Positions 18,567 to 27,225 are shown, numbered from the stretch's first letter. The stretch: 64,000 nucleotides of DNA from Brevibacillus dissolubilis (GCF_006170445.1 NZ_VCNA01000011.1:1-64000), one strand, 5' to 3'. The notes: a model not told the origin generated them from the sequence alone. Numbers and translations: made by a program.

Positions 18567-20729
18567 TTAGACGTCAGCGGGAGCGATCATGGTCAGACCG
18601 ACACGCTGGCGCTGCTCATCGATCTCCGCGACCCAGACATCGACGATCTGGCCGACCGAGACGACATCGAGCGGATGCTTGACGAAGCCTTTTTTCAGGC
18701 GGGAGATATGAATCAGCCCGTCGTTTTTGAGTCCGATATCGACGAAGGCACCGAAGTCTACGACATTGCGGATGGTGCCCTGCAGCTTCATCCCTTTGGA
18801 CAGGTCTGAGAGCTTCAGCACGTCTTGGGAAAGCAGTGGTTTTGGCAGCTCGTCGCGCGGGTCACGGCCAGGACGCAGCAAGCTGTCGATGATGTCTTTG
18901 AGCGTCGGCTCGCCGATATCGAGCTGTGCGGCGGTGGCTGTGATATCGAGCTTTTGCAGGCTGGCACGGCATTCCTCACTGCCGATCTGCTCTGGCTTGA
19001 TGTTGATCAGCTTGAGCAGCTTGTCTGTGGCTTTGTAGGATTCTGGATGGATCGGGGTCTTGTCCAATGGATTGCTTCCATCGATCACACGCAAAAAGCC
19101 GATGCACTGCTCATAGGTTTTGGCGCCGAGACGCGGGACTTTTTTCAGTTGGTCACGGCTTATGAACTTGCCGTTTTCCTCACGCATTTTGACGATGTTG
19201 TTGGCTACCTGCTTGTTGACACCGGAGACGTACTGGAGCAGGGAGGCAGATGCGGTGTTGACATCGACACCGACATGGTTGACCGCTGAGGAGACGACGA
19301 ATTCGAGGCTTTCGGCCAGACGGTTCTGGGAGACATCGTGCTGATATTGACCGACACCGACGGATTTGGGGTCGATCTTGACCAGCTCAGCCAGCGGGTC
19401 TTGCAGACGGCGTGCGATGGAGATGGCACTGCGCTCGGCGACATCGAGGTCAGGGAATTCTTCCTTGGCAATCTGGGACGCGGAGTAGACAGAGGCCCCT
19501 GCCTCATTGACGATGAGATAGGAGAGGTCGCGGTTCATCTCTTTGATCACATCGACGATGAACTGCTCCGTCTCGCGGGAGGCGGTACCGTTGCCGATGG
19601 CGATGATCTCGACGCTGTATTTGGTGATGCGCTCTTTTACCTTGGCGGAGGCTTCGGCTACCTTGTTGTGCGGCGCGGTCGGATAGATGACGGTGATATC
19701 GAGCACCTTGCCTGTCTCATCGACGACGGCCAGCTTGCAGCCTGTCCGGAACGCCGGGTCGACGCCCAGTACCACTTTGCCTTTGAGCGGTGGCTGCAGG
19801 AGCAGATTGCGCAGGTTCTCGGAGAAAATGTGAATGGCCCGCTCCTCCGCTACTTCAGTGAGGCTTGTACGCACTTCCCGCTCGACAGACGGCGCGATCA
19901 GTCGCTTGTAGCTGTCCTCGATAGTTGCTTCAAGGATATCTTTGGCCACGGTTGGACGCGTGATGATTTTGCGCTGCAGGAAGCTGTAGATCTCCTCTAC
20001 CGGCACGTCGATGTTGACCTTGAGGATTTCTTCTTTTTCTCCACGGTTGATTGCAAGCACGCGGTGCGGCACGACCTTTTTCACAGGTTCGTTGTAGTCG
20101 TAATACATCTGATAGACGTTTTTATTCTCGGCTTCCTCGTTCTTCTGTTCGGTCACGAGTACGCCTTTATTAAATGTGGTCTCACGAATCCACTTGCGGA
20201 AGTCAGGATCATCGGAGATTTGCTCGGCGATGATATCCATCGCCCCCTGCAAGGCATCCTCGGCGCTCTCGACACCTTTTTCGGGGTTGATGTACTTGCC
20301 GGCCTCTTGCGCGGGGTCTCCCTCTTTTGGCAGGGTGAGCAGGTAGGTGGCGAGTGGCTCCAAGCCTTTTTCCTTCGCCATGGTGGCACGGGTACGGCGC
20401 TTCTGCTTGTATGGGCGGTAGAGGTCTTCTACCTCCTGCAGCTTGGACGCCTGCTGGATCGACTGGGCCAGCTCATCTGTCAGCTTGCCCTGCTCTTCGA
20501 TGAGGCGGAGCACTTCTTCTTTGCGGACAGCGAGGTTGCGCAGATAGCGGACACGCTCTTCGATATCACGAATCTGGGTCTCATCGAGCTGTCCGGTCAT
20601 CTCTTTGCGGTAACGCGCGATGAACGGTACGGTGTTGCCTTCGTCGAGGAGCGAGATCGTCTGCTCGACTTGATTATGTTTTACGCCAAGCTCTTTGGCG
20701 ATAGTAGGAATCATTTGGGTCAAATCCAT
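18567..20729 (-). CDS. tex: Tex family RNA-binding transcription accessory protein
   Basis: 720 residues with the Tex layout: N-terminal helical region with PFIARYRKEMTGQLDE (~36-50), YqgF-like RNase H fold domain (~320-450, VVLGVDPAFRTGCKLAVVD), helix-hairpin-helix segment (~490-560), and a C-terminal S1 domain (~645-715, LQGTIRNVVDFGAFVDIGL). Bacterial Tex binds nucleic acid and influences transcription; the exact role is debated. It corresponds to ydcI next to the sigB operon in B. subtilis. Confidence 0.95.
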   Translation of the reverse strand: MDLTQMIPTIAKELGVKHNQVEQTISLLDEGNTVPFIARYRKEMTGQLDETQIRDIEERVRYLRNLAVRKEEVLRLIEEQGKLTDELAQSIQQASKLQEVEDLYRPYKQKRRTRATMAKEKGLEPLATYLLTLPKEGDPAQEAGKYINPEKGVESAEDALQGAMDIIAEQISDDPDFRKWIRETTFNKGVLVTEQKNEEAENKNVYQMYYDYNEPVKKVVPHRVLAINRGEKEEILKVNIDVPVEEIYSFLQRKIITRPTVAKDILEATIEDSYKRLIAPSVEREVRTSLTEVAEERAIHIFSENLRNLLLQPPLKGKVVLGVDPAFRTGCKLAVVDETGKVLDITVIYPTAPHNKVAEASAKVKERITKYSVEIIAIGNGTASRETEQFIVDVIKEMNRDLSYLIVNEAGASVYSASQIAKEEFPDLDVAERSAISIARRLQDPLAELVKIDPKSVGVGQYQHDVSQNRLAESLEFVVSSAVNHVGVDVNTASASLLQYVSGVNKQVANNIVKMREENGKFISRDQLKKVPRLGAKTYEQCIGFLRVIDGSNPLDKTPIHPESYKATDKLLKLINIKPEQIGSEECRASLQKLDITATAAQLDIGEPTLKDIIDSLLRPGRDPRDELPKPLLSQDVLKLSDLSKGMKLQGTIRNVVDFGAFVDIGLKNDGLIHISRLKKGFVKHPLDVVSVGQIVDVWVAEIDEQRQRVGLTMIAPADV

Positions 20730-20771
20730 CAGCGAGTAATCCTCCTCTCAAGTTTCCTTATTGTACCACAA

Positions 20772-20803
20772 AATAAAAAAAGTCGGCGGTTTGACCCGTC
20801 GAC
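20772..20803 (-). terminator. Terminator after sigB
   Basis: Minus strand GTCGACGG/CCGCCGAC hairpin followed by TTTTTTT, directly after the sigB stop. It separates the sigma-B module from tex. Confidence 0.85.
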
Positions 20804-20820
20804 ATTATCTTCCTATGTTA

Positions 20821-21609
20821 TTATCCTTCTACCAATTCATTCACGTCCATACGCAACGCTTCACGTAACTTTCCAAGGGCGCGTCGTTGCAGGCGGGATA
20901 CATGCATTTGTGAGATCCCGAGTACATCCCCAGCTTGTTTTTGGCTTAGATTATCGAAAAATGTAAGATGGATGATTTCCTTTTCACGATCATTCAAAAC
21001 ATGAAAAATCTTCGATAACATCATTTCCTGCTCGACACGTCCATAACCTTCGTCCACGTTGCCGATCAGATCAAGCAGGGTGACTGTGCTGCCGTCACTG
21101 TCTGCTTCGATTTCACTTTCGACGGAGAGGGTGTGATAGTTGCGCCCCATCTCCATGGTTTCCAATACTTCTTCTTCTGTAATGTTGAGAAACGCTGCGA
21201 TATCAGAGATCTGCGGAGAACGCTGCAGCTGGATGGTCAACTCATCCACGGCTTTTTTGATCTTCGGGCCAAGCTCCTTGATGCGGCGCGGCACATGTAC
21301 ACTCCACGTCTTGTCCCGGATATAGCGTTTGATCTCTCCTACAATCGTCGGAATTGCAAAGCTCTCAAAATTCCGGCCAAACGAAACATCGTAACGGCGC
21401 AGGGCCGCCAAGAGTCCAATCATCCCTACCTGGGTCAAATCCTCCACAGGCTCTTGTCCACGCGCAAATTTGCCCGCCAAGGATTCGACCAAGTGCTTAA
21501 ACTGCAAAACGAGGATACGCTGGATTTCCGGATCACCCCCGGCTTGATAGACGGCGATCAGTTCGTACACTTCTTCTCTACTTAGAGGGTTGTGAGCATG
21601 TCTCGACAT
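20821..21609 (-). CDS. sigB: RNA polymerase sigma factor SigB (general stress)
   Basis: 262 residues, sigma-70 family of the SigB/SigF group. Region 2 is visible as DLTQVGMIGLLAALRRYD and FESFAIPTIVGEIKRYIRDK; region 4 HTH as LSQKQAGDVLGISQMHVSRL near the end. The preceding rsbW overlaps it by 32 nt, which couples anti-sigma and sigma synthesis. The neighbours RsbW/RsbV/RsbU/RsbT identify it as SigB, not a sporulation sigma. Confidence 0.95.
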   Translation of the reverse strand: MSRHAHNPLSREEVYELIAVYQAGGDPEIQRILVLQFKHLVESLAGKFARGQEPVEDLTQVGMIGLLAALRRYDVSFGRNFESFAIPTIVGEIKRYIRDKTWSVHVPRRIKELGPKIKKAVDELTIQLQRSPQISDIAAFLNITEEEVLETMEMGRNYHTLSVESEIEADSDGSTVTLLDLIGNVDEGYGRVEQEMMLSKIFHVLNDREKEIIHLTFFDNLSQKQAGDVLGISQMHVSRLQRRALGKLREALRMDVNELVEG

Positions 21610-22063
21610 GGTTGGTCACCTCATCCCGCCGTACATACTTGGTCATCGCCACAGTGATTCCTTGCTCTCCACTGATTTCTACCTCATCCATCAGCGTGTG
21701 GATGAGATACAGGCCCAGACCCCCTTCCGAAAGGTTCTCAATGTCGGTATCTTTGGTGATCGGACCGCGCTCTTGGCGAATCGCATCCAGATTGAAGTCT
21801 TCTCCGTTATCGGAGATGGTGATCTCCAGACGGTCCGCAAAAATACCGCACTGAATCCGTACTTTACCCTCTGCCCCCTGATAGGCATGCCGAACCGCAT
21901 TGGTACATGCTTCTGCTACAGAGAGCTTGATATCTTCTATGTCATCATAAGGAAAACCCAGACGGTTCGCCACACCTGACACCATCAAACGGGCCACCCC
22001 GATGTATTCAACACGTGCAGGTAACGTCAATTCAATGAGATCCCCAGCCTGTGTCATATCCAT
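21578..22063 (-). CDS. rsbW: Anti-sigma-B factor, serine kinase RsbW
   Basis: 161 residues, GHKL ATPase fold. N box EACTNAVRHAY near residue 50, G1 box SDNGEDFN and GGLGLYLIHTLMDEV follow. RsbW binds SigB, or phosphorylates RsbV. The start overlaps the rsbV stop (TAATG). Confidence 0.95.
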   Translation of the reverse strand: MDMTQAGDLIELTLPARVEYIGVARLMVSGVANRLGFPYDDIEDIKLSVAEACTNAVRHAYQGAEGKVRIQCGIFADRLEITISDNGEDFNLDAIRQERGPITKDTDIENLSEGGLGLYLIHTLMDEVEISGEQGITVAMTKYVRRDEVTNHVETCSQPSK

Positions 22064-22395
22064 TACGCCTCCTCCCCTTCCATCGGCTCCACCGGGATGA
22101 TTTCGGAGAGTCCTGTAATGCGGAAAAGTCGTTCGATTCGCGGTGTCACATTGACGATGCGAAGGTCACAGTTGGATCTTTTGGCGGTCTTGAGAGCGCC
22201 TACAATCGTGCCGATACCAGTTGAATCCATGTAAGACACGTTGCTCATATCCACAATCACCTGGTTGATGGAAGGCTGTTGAACCAACGGAGTGAGTTGT
22301 TCACTCAGCTTAGGTGCGGTAAACGCATCCAGTTCACCCTGAAGATATAATACAGACTGTTCGGACTGGCTTTCCATTCTGATCGTCAAATTCAT
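22063..22395 (-). CDS. rsbV: Anti-anti-sigma factor RsbV (STAS domain)
   Basis: 110-residue STAS domain. The phosphorylatable serine lies in MSNVSYMDSTGIGTIVGAL (the DS of MDSTGIG, around residue 57). Unphosphorylated RsbV releases SigB from RsbW. It precedes rsbW with stop/start overlap. Confidence 0.95.
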   Translation of the reverse strand: MNLTIRMESQSEQSVLYLQGELDAFTAPKLSEQLTPLVQQPSINQVIVDMSNVSYMDSTGIGTIVGALKTAKRSNCDLRIVNVTPRIERLFRITGLSEIIPVEPMEGEEA

Positions 22396-22437
22396 CCCCT
22401 TGCCTCCACTTTTCTCATGATGTCATTGCTTGTGCTA

Positions 22438-23436
22438 TTACTTCGTCCGTCGAATCACAATCATCGTATGATCGTCCGGTAATTCATAATTGGTCATCAA
22501 CAAAAGCCTGCGGTACAGATTCTCCGCAATCTCTTGGGCCGTATGAGCCAGCTCACCTTGAATCAGATTGGTCAGCTCCTGACGGTTCAAGTAGTGCATG
22601 CCTACCTTCCGCTCGCTGACTCCATCGGTCATCAGAACGATCATGTCCCCAACCTCTAGATTCAGCTCGTACTCCGGGTACTGCGCATCCCGCAGCACTC
22701 CCAGAACCAGCCCTCTTCCCTCCAGATCATAGAACCGTTGTTCACAGGCCCGATAGAAAAAGCCCGGCTCATGACCCGCTACCGCATACCGGAACGAATG
22801 CCGTGCCGTGTCATAATTCCCCAGCAGCATCGTCACAAACATGCTTGGGTCTATATTTTGTTCCACCACGATATTCAAGTGGTGCAGACGTGTTGCAGGT
22901 GTCAAACCATATTGGGCGTCCATGCCGTATTTGATCATCGACATACAAAGTGCGGCTGGAATCCCCTTACCTACTATATCGGCAATCGCTACGCTAAACG
23001 TAACATCGTTTTCTTGGAGGATGTTGTAATAATCGCCAGACATTTTTTTGGCCGGCACACTGATCAGCCCGAACTCCACTCCCTCGAACTCGGGAAGCAC
23101 CTGGGGGAGCATCGTCTGCTGCATGACCACAGCCAAATCAATCTCTGACTCCAGCTGTTTCTGCTTGTCACGCAAAACATTGTGCTGACGGTACGTATTG
23201 CCGTACTCCATCATCATCTCAAGAAGCAGCTGGAATGACTCGCGGACAGGCTCAGGCATCTGTACAAGCTTCTCCAGCGCTTGGATATGAAAGTCTACGA
23301 TATCTTCTGGCGCAATGTCTTGCGTCACAAGAGACTTGCTTAACTGCTGAGCCATATACAGCTGTGCTTCACGGTCTCCAGCCAAAAAATTGCTCAGCAG
23401 CTTCTCATACTGTTCCTGTAGTTCGCGCCGATGCAT
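22438..23436 (-). CDS. rsbU: PP2C phosphatase RsbU, activator of the sigma-B cascade
   Basis: 332 residues. N-terminal helical RsbT-binding domain (~1-85), linker helix (~85-105, EIDLAVVMQQTMLPQ) and a C-terminal PP2C/SpoIIE phosphatase domain with SGDYYNILQ, SVAIADIVGKGIPAAL and MIVLMTDGVSERK. It dephosphorylates RsbV. ATG 23436 follows GGGGGGAG by 9 nt; the frame runs 13 codons further upstream without a ribosome-binding site. Follows rsbT by 26 nt. Confidence 0.93.
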   Translation of the reverse strand: MHRRELQEQYEKLLSNFLAGDREAQLYMAQQLSKSLVTQDIAPEDIVDFHIQALEKLVQMPEPVRESFQLLLEMMMEYGNTYRQHNVLRDKQKQLESEIDLAVVMQQTMLPQVLPEFEGVEFGLISVPAKKMSGDYYNILQENDVTFSVAIADIVGKGIPAALCMSMIKYGMDAQYGLTPATRLHHLNIVVEQNIDPSMFVTMLLGNYDTARHSFRYAVAGHEPGFFYRACEQRFYDLEGRGLVLGVLRDAQYPEYELNLEVGDMIVLMTDGVSERKVGMHYLNRQELTNLIQGELAHTAQEIAENLYRRLLLMTNYELPDDHTMIVIRRTK

Positions 23437-23462
23437 CAGACGGTTCTCCCCCCTCTCTTGAT

Positions 23463-23864
23463 CTAGCTTCTCCACTTGGTGACGACGACTTCCGTGCCTT
23501 TGCCCGGCATGCTGTCGATGGCGAACTCATCCATCATCCGCTTGACTCCCGGCAATCCCGCACCCAGCCCGCCCGATGTAGAGTAACCATGCTCCATCGC
23601 TTTGCGCAGATCTGTGATTCCAGGGCCTTGGTCGTTGGCAGTGATTCTAAGTCCAACTCGCCCCTCTTTTTGAATATGCTCCAGAACGATACTTCCTTCC
23701 CCGGCATACAAAAAAATATTTCGGGCTAATTCAGAGATAGCGGTAGCCACACGCGATTGCTCGATGTTGCCATACCCCAGCTCCTTGGCCAGATTGCGTC
23801 CTACTTGTCTGGCCAGCACGATATCTTGTTCGTTCTTGATTGGTATGCTACATGGAACAGCCAT
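23463..23864 (-). CDS. rsbT: RsbT-type switch kinase
   Basis: 133 residues of the GHKL fold: ATAISELARNIFLYAGEGSI (N box) and ANDQGPGI (G1 box), then STSGGLGAGLPGVKRMMDEF. This is the RsbT family, which leaves the stressosome and activates RsbU. No rsbR or rsbS is found around it: the upstream gene is mazF. Start ATG follows GGGGAG. A weak sigma-B-like promoter (GTTTTT, 12 nt, GGATTT at 23990-23967, minus strand) lies about 100 nt upstream, so autoregulation is possible but not shown. Confidence 0.92.
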   Translation of the reverse strand: MAVPCSIPIKNEQDIVLARQVGRNLAKELGYGNIEQSRVATAISELARNIFLYAGEGSIVLEHIQKEGRVGLRITANDQGPGITDLRKAMEHGYSTSGGLGAGLPGVKRMMDEFAIDSMPGKGTEVVVTKWRS

Positions 23865-24037
23865 CGCCTGTGACTCCCCTCCCCAGTATCGATTCTTTTC
23901 TCTATATGTCTACCGTGTCTTTTTTTGTCTATTTTTGATGATTAATATTTCGCTCCATCAGAGAATAAATCCTGCTGCTTGACTAAAAACAGCGTCATCC
24001 AAATTAAGGGCGTTAAGTGCCTGTAGATATTTTCATA

Positions 24038-24082
24038 CAACAAAAAAACCACTCGAACTGACGTAAAGCTCGGATGGTTTCT
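24038..24082 (-). terminator. Terminator after mazF
   Basis: Minus strand stem AAACCAtCCGAGC/GTTCGAGTGGTTT followed by TTTTTTTG. It separates the alr-mazEF unit from rsbT. Confidence 0.75.
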
Positions 24083-24104
24083 GTCTGGTTTCTTTTCCTT
24101 CGTA

Positions 24105-24455
24105 TTAAAAGTCAATCAGGCCTAAACTGATTTGTAACGATTCATTGACCCGCTCCATCATCTCATCGTCCAGATGAGTGATTTTATCGGTCAGACGCTG
24201 CTTATCAATGGTTCGGATCTGTTCTAATAAAATAACGGAGTCACGGTCAAATCCATATGTCTTTGCATCTATTTCTACATGTGTCGGTAATTTCGCCTTT
24301 TGAATCTGTGCCGTGATGGCTGCGACGATGACGGTCGGACTAAACCGGTTCCCAATATCATTTTGGATGACTAATACTGGTCTTACCCCGCCTTGTTCGG
24401 AGCCAACAACTGGGGAAAGGTCCGCGAAAAACACATCGCCACGTTTCACAATCAC
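24105..24455 (-). CDS. ndoA: MazF/NdoA family mRNA interferase toxin
   Basis: 116 residues beginning (GTG) [20 protein letters not shown], the standard EndoA/MazF N terminus; [12 protein letters not shown] and the C-terminal [11 protein letters not shown] are also typical. The Bacillus enzyme cuts RNA at UACAU sites and is held by its cognate antitoxin. It starts 3 nt after the antitoxin stop. Placement between alr and the rsb genes is as in B. subtilis. Confidence 0.95.
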   Translation of the reverse strand: MIVKRGDVFFADLSPVVGSEQGGVRPVLVIQNDIGNRFSPTVIVAAITAQIQKAKLPTHVEIDAKTYGFDRDSVILLEQIRTIDKQRLTDKITHLDDEMMERVNESLQISLGLIDF

Positions 24456-24458
24456 AGG

Positions 24459-24737
24459 CTACACCCCGCTTACTAAGCGGTCCAATGTATGGTCAGCTTC
24501 TTCTTCTGCTTCAAAGGCCTCCGATGCCATATTCAGGTTAATCTTCGCCATTTCCATATAACCCTTTTGCATGGTCTCGCGGATAAAGCGCTTCTTCCGT
24601 TCTTTCAAATACAAGCTCATTGCTTGACGAATCAATTCGCTACGGTTGGAATTCTCTTTCTCTACCACACCGTCTACTTCCTGCAACAGATGTTGCGGCA
24701 AACTGATCATGATACGCTTTGTATTGTTCTTCGACAA
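24459..24737 (-). CDS. ndoAI: CopG-family antitoxin of the MazF toxin (EndoAI-like)
   Basis: 92 residues if translation starts at TTG 24737 (GGAGG 10 nt upstream); an ATG 7 codons further up has no ribosome-binding site. N-terminal ribbon-helix-helix (RIMISLPQHLLQEVD, then SNRSELIRQAM), followed by GYMEMAKINLNMASEAFEAE, the conserved toxin-binding segment of EndoAI. Confidence 0.92.
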   Translation of the reverse strand: MSKNNTKRIMISLPQHLLQEVDGVVEKENSNRSELIRQAMSLYLKERKKRFIRETMQKGYMEMAKINLNMASEAFEAEEEADHTLDRLVSGV

Positions 24738-24931
24738 GACAAATACACCTCCAGCCATGACCGTAACGTATGATTGTTAACTCCGTTACTCCATCTCAAC
24801 AATACCATTATGTCGAACCATATGCAAAAATATACCTGTTTTATACCTTAGTGGTGTAAATCTCCGATGCACGTATATTCCTCACGTATTATTCGATTTA
24901 ATCTCTGAAATTCCTGCTTTTATTTACAAAT

Positions 24932-26119
24932 TTATTCCCATGATTTGTTGGTGAGCAGGTGACATCCCTCGACACACTGCCCTTTTTTCAGGTAAACGTA
25001 TGGCAAACGGGTCTTGAGCATACACGTGACCTCATAGTTGATGGTGCCCAGCAGATCGGCAACTTCATCGACGGAAATCTCTTGATCGCCCTGTTTTCCA
25101 TAGAGAACGACCTCGTCACCTCTCTGCGGGTGCCCATCCTCGATTCGAACCATGATTTGATCCATACAGACTTTTCCGACGACAGGGACCCGCACTCCGT
25201 TATAAAGAGCGGCTCCACGGTTCGACAGCATACGGGAATAGCCGTCAGCGTAGCCGATCGGCAGCGTGGCAATCCACTCCCCCGGCTGAGCCGTATAGGT
25301 GGCTCCATAGCTGATCGTGGACGGTTGGTCGATCCTCTTCACATTGGCAATCGTGGTCTTGAGGCTGAGTGCAGGCGTCAGATTGATGAGACCCTGTGCT
25401 TGGATATAGGCAGATGGATACAGTCCGTATAAACCTATGCCGAAGCGGACCAAATCATAACTCCACTCCGGAAAAGCAATGGCGGCTGCCGTGTTGCAGG
25501 CATGTACCTGGGGCAAGGTAAAGCCGTTCTGTCTGAGGTGATCAAGCAATTGTTGAAACCGTTTGTGCTGTGCTTGGACATGCTCTGTATCCGGTTCGTC
25601 TGCACAGGCAAAATGGGTGAAAATGCCCGACCATCTGAGTACGGAAGAAGCATTCAGCTTCCCTGCGACCAAAAGCAGGTCATCTGCCTCACACACGCCA
25701 AGGCGTCCCATGCCCGTATCCACTTTCACATGGATGCCAAGAGGTTGGGATACGTCTTGCCCGGCCAACAGCTGTTCGGCTTCCTCCAGCCATGCAACAT
25801 CCCACGCCGTGAGCTCGATATCCAGCTCCACAGCGACTCGGACCGCGCTCACAGGGGTAAAGCCCAAAATGAGAATCGCTGCTGTAATTCCCGCTTTTCG
25901 CAATACTTCCGCTTCCTCAAGCGTCGCCACTGCCAGACAATCAGCACCGCTCTCCAGCGCTTCCCGCGCCACCTGTACAGAGCCGTGTCCGTAGGCATTC
26001 GCTTTGACGACAGCCATCACGCGAGCCGTGTCAGGGATGTGCCGCTTGATCGCCTGCACATTGGCCGCGATGGCATCCAGATCAATTTCCACCCAGCTTT
26101 CCCGCACATATGGTTTCAT
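24932..26119 (-). CDS. alr: Alanine racemase
   Basis: 395 residues; interconverts L- and D-alanine for peptidoglycan. The PLP lysine is in AVVKANAYGHGSV (~36-48), and the second catalytic tyrosine in PSTISYGATYTAQPGEW (~268). Length and both motifs are complete. It begins 3 nt after the gene at 26123. The 150 bp between alr and the antitoxin hold nothing I recognise. Confidence 0.97.
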   Translation of the reverse strand: MKPYVRESWVEIDLDAIAANVQAIKRHIPDTARVMAVVKANAYGHGSVQVAREALESGADCLAVATLEEAEVLRKAGITAAILILGFTPVSAVRVAVELDIELTAWDVAWLEEAEQLLAGQDVSQPLGIHVKVDTGMGRLGVCEADDLLLVAGKLNASSVLRWSGIFTHFACADEPDTEHVQAQHKRFQQLLDHLRQNGFTLPQVHACNTAAAIAFPEWSYDLVRFGIGLYGLYPSAYIQAQGLINLTPALSLKTTIANVKRIDQPSTISYGATYTAQPGEWIATLPIGYADGYSRMLSNRGAALYNGVRVPVVGKVCMDQIMVRIEDGHPQRGDEVVLYGKQGDQEISVDEVADLLGTINYEVTCMLKTRLPYVYLKKGQCVEGCHLLTNKSWE

Positions 26120-26122
26120 CTT

Positions 26123-26563
26123 TTATCGCCTCTTCCCCAATTTTTTGAGTAAGAACAAACGCTCCTCCAGCTTGGCGATGAACTCACGCGAGACCATCAA
26201 CGATTGGCGTTGGCCGCTGAGTCGGTAAATATGGCGTCCCTCAGAGATTTGTTCCACCTCATGCAACGGATAAGATGTTTCGTTATTTGACATTTTCACG
26301 ATCAGGTGTGTTTTTGTCAATGTGTACGTCGGACGCAAAATGGCTCTATACAAAAAGGGTGACAATGCCACAACGGCAATCGCAATGGCAACAGCAAACA
26401 CCTTAAAAACCGTGCTGCCTGTCGGAAAAAAGTTGGATGCAATCATCATCCCGAGTACAAATGTAACTGTCTCAAAAATGCGGAGACGGGTTGTTTTACG
26501 CAAAAGTAAATCTTTGTACTTGGATTCCTCTTGATAGAGGATGTCACTGTTCTCTTTTTTCAT
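26123..26563 (-). CDS. Small membrane protein, PH-domain-like
   Basis: 146 residues: a charged N terminus, two membrane helices (~33-50 and ~55-75, around MMIASNFFPTG and VAIAIAVVALSPFLY), then a soluble beta-rich part (YTLTKTHLIVKMSNNETSYPLHEVEQI) that resembles bacterial PH (DUF304) domains. ATG 26563 chosen; a GTG five codons upstream sits only 2 nt from the AGAGGT site. Function unknown; likely transcribed with alr. Confidence 0.65.
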   Translation of the reverse strand: MKKENSDILYQEESKYKDLLLRKTTRLRIFETVTFVLGMMIASNFFPTGSTVFKVFAVAIAIAVVALSPFLYRAILRPTYTLTKTHLIVKMSNNETSYPLHEVEQISEGRHIYRLSGQRQSLMVSREFIAKLEERLFLLKKLGKRR

Positions 26564-26628
26564 CTGCTTGTCACTCACCTCTCGACAGTACTATCAGTAA
26601 GGTATCTTACCGTTTTTTAACTAGGACT

Positions 26629-26905
26629 GTCAATCGGTGGGGGTGGGGTGATAGAGAGTAGGTTTCCTGCTTGCACCATCCTCTGTTGAATCCCCGCAAG
26701 GGGGTGGGGGAATGTCCGCTTCGGAAAAAACTCGGGTAAAAGTGCGGGGCAAAAGGGTTCGAAGAAGCCTATTCGTGCGAAGGGGTTGCCCCTGGGCGGA
26801 TTCAGGGATGCTGGGATTACCCGAGCTTTTTCCTTCGCTAAGCAGGGATTCAAAGGAGGTCGGTGCAAGCAGGAAACCTACTCTCTACCGGGATGGGTGG
26901 GAATG
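26629..26905 (+). repeat. Structured repeat, copy A
   Basis: A rod-like fold of nested helices. P1 is 26652-26677 with 26862-26887 (26 bp, perfect). P2 is 26686-26694 with 26845-26853. P3 is 26723-26739 with 26817-26833 (16 of 17 pairs). P4 is 26746-26752 with 26786-26792, capping a conserved loop (AAGGGTTCGAAGAAGC). A G-rich 5' flank (GGGGGTGGGG) follows a GTCA. An alternative hairpin CCCC-GCAA-GGGG (26692-26703), a GNRA loop, competes with P2. Copies B and C keep the same fold with changed helix sequence. The strand is inferred from the GNRA loop. Confidence 0.8.
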
Positions 26906-27040
26906 TTTTTGAAAGCAGATTCAGAGAGGTATTAATAAGCAAAAGAATAAAAAAAATAATCGGGAATGACGATGAAGACTTGGACGTAATACGATTTTTA
27001 CATCCCTGCACAAGCGTACTTTTATCGTTTATTAGAGAAA

Positions 27041-27159
27041 GCTTTCGCCCTCCACCAAGAGAGTGAGGATGATCTGTTTGTAAGGCGACCGGCCGAACGA
27101 AGTGAGGGAAAGGCAACTGAAAAACAGATCATCCTCACTCTCGCCGCTGGCGAGAAAGC
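27041..27159. repeat. Long inverted repeat of unknown function
   Basis: A perfect 21-bp stem (27059-27079 with 27122-27142) encloses a 42-nt loop rich in purines and containing GGCGACCGGCCGAACGAAG. An outer, interrupted pairing GCTTTCGCC (27041-27049) with GGCGAGAAAGC (27149-27159) extends it. There is no T run, so it is not an ordinary terminator. The stretch 26906-27040 before it is AT-rich with nothing recognisable. Confidence 0.6.
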
Positions 27160-27173
27160 ATCCTCTAAAAAAC

Positions 27174-27205
27174 GGAAAAAGCCGCCGACCCGATTGTCGA
27201 CAGCT
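27174..27205 (-). terminator. Terminator after ydcC
   Basis: Minus strand AGCTGTCGAC/GTCGGCGGCT (10 pairs with G-U) followed by TTTTTCC, 20 bp after the ydcC stop. Confidence 0.75.
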
Positions 27206-27225
27206 TCTCCATCATATCTTTCCTA

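Noticed and set aside
19338-20966. 542-codon plus-strand open frame opposite tex
   Set aside because: Complement of tex codons; it also crosses the sigB terminator.
26758-26781. GGGTTCGAAG in the repeats as a tRNA T-arm
   Set aside because: The flanking bases do not form a five-pair T stem and there is no acceptor, anticodon or CCA end.
26617-26868. Minus-strand open frames through all three structured repeats, with similar peptides (PRGNPF, FFEPFCPA)
   Set aside because: The similarity comes from conserved RNA core bases; frames shift between copies, and copy C changes the helices without keeping the protein.
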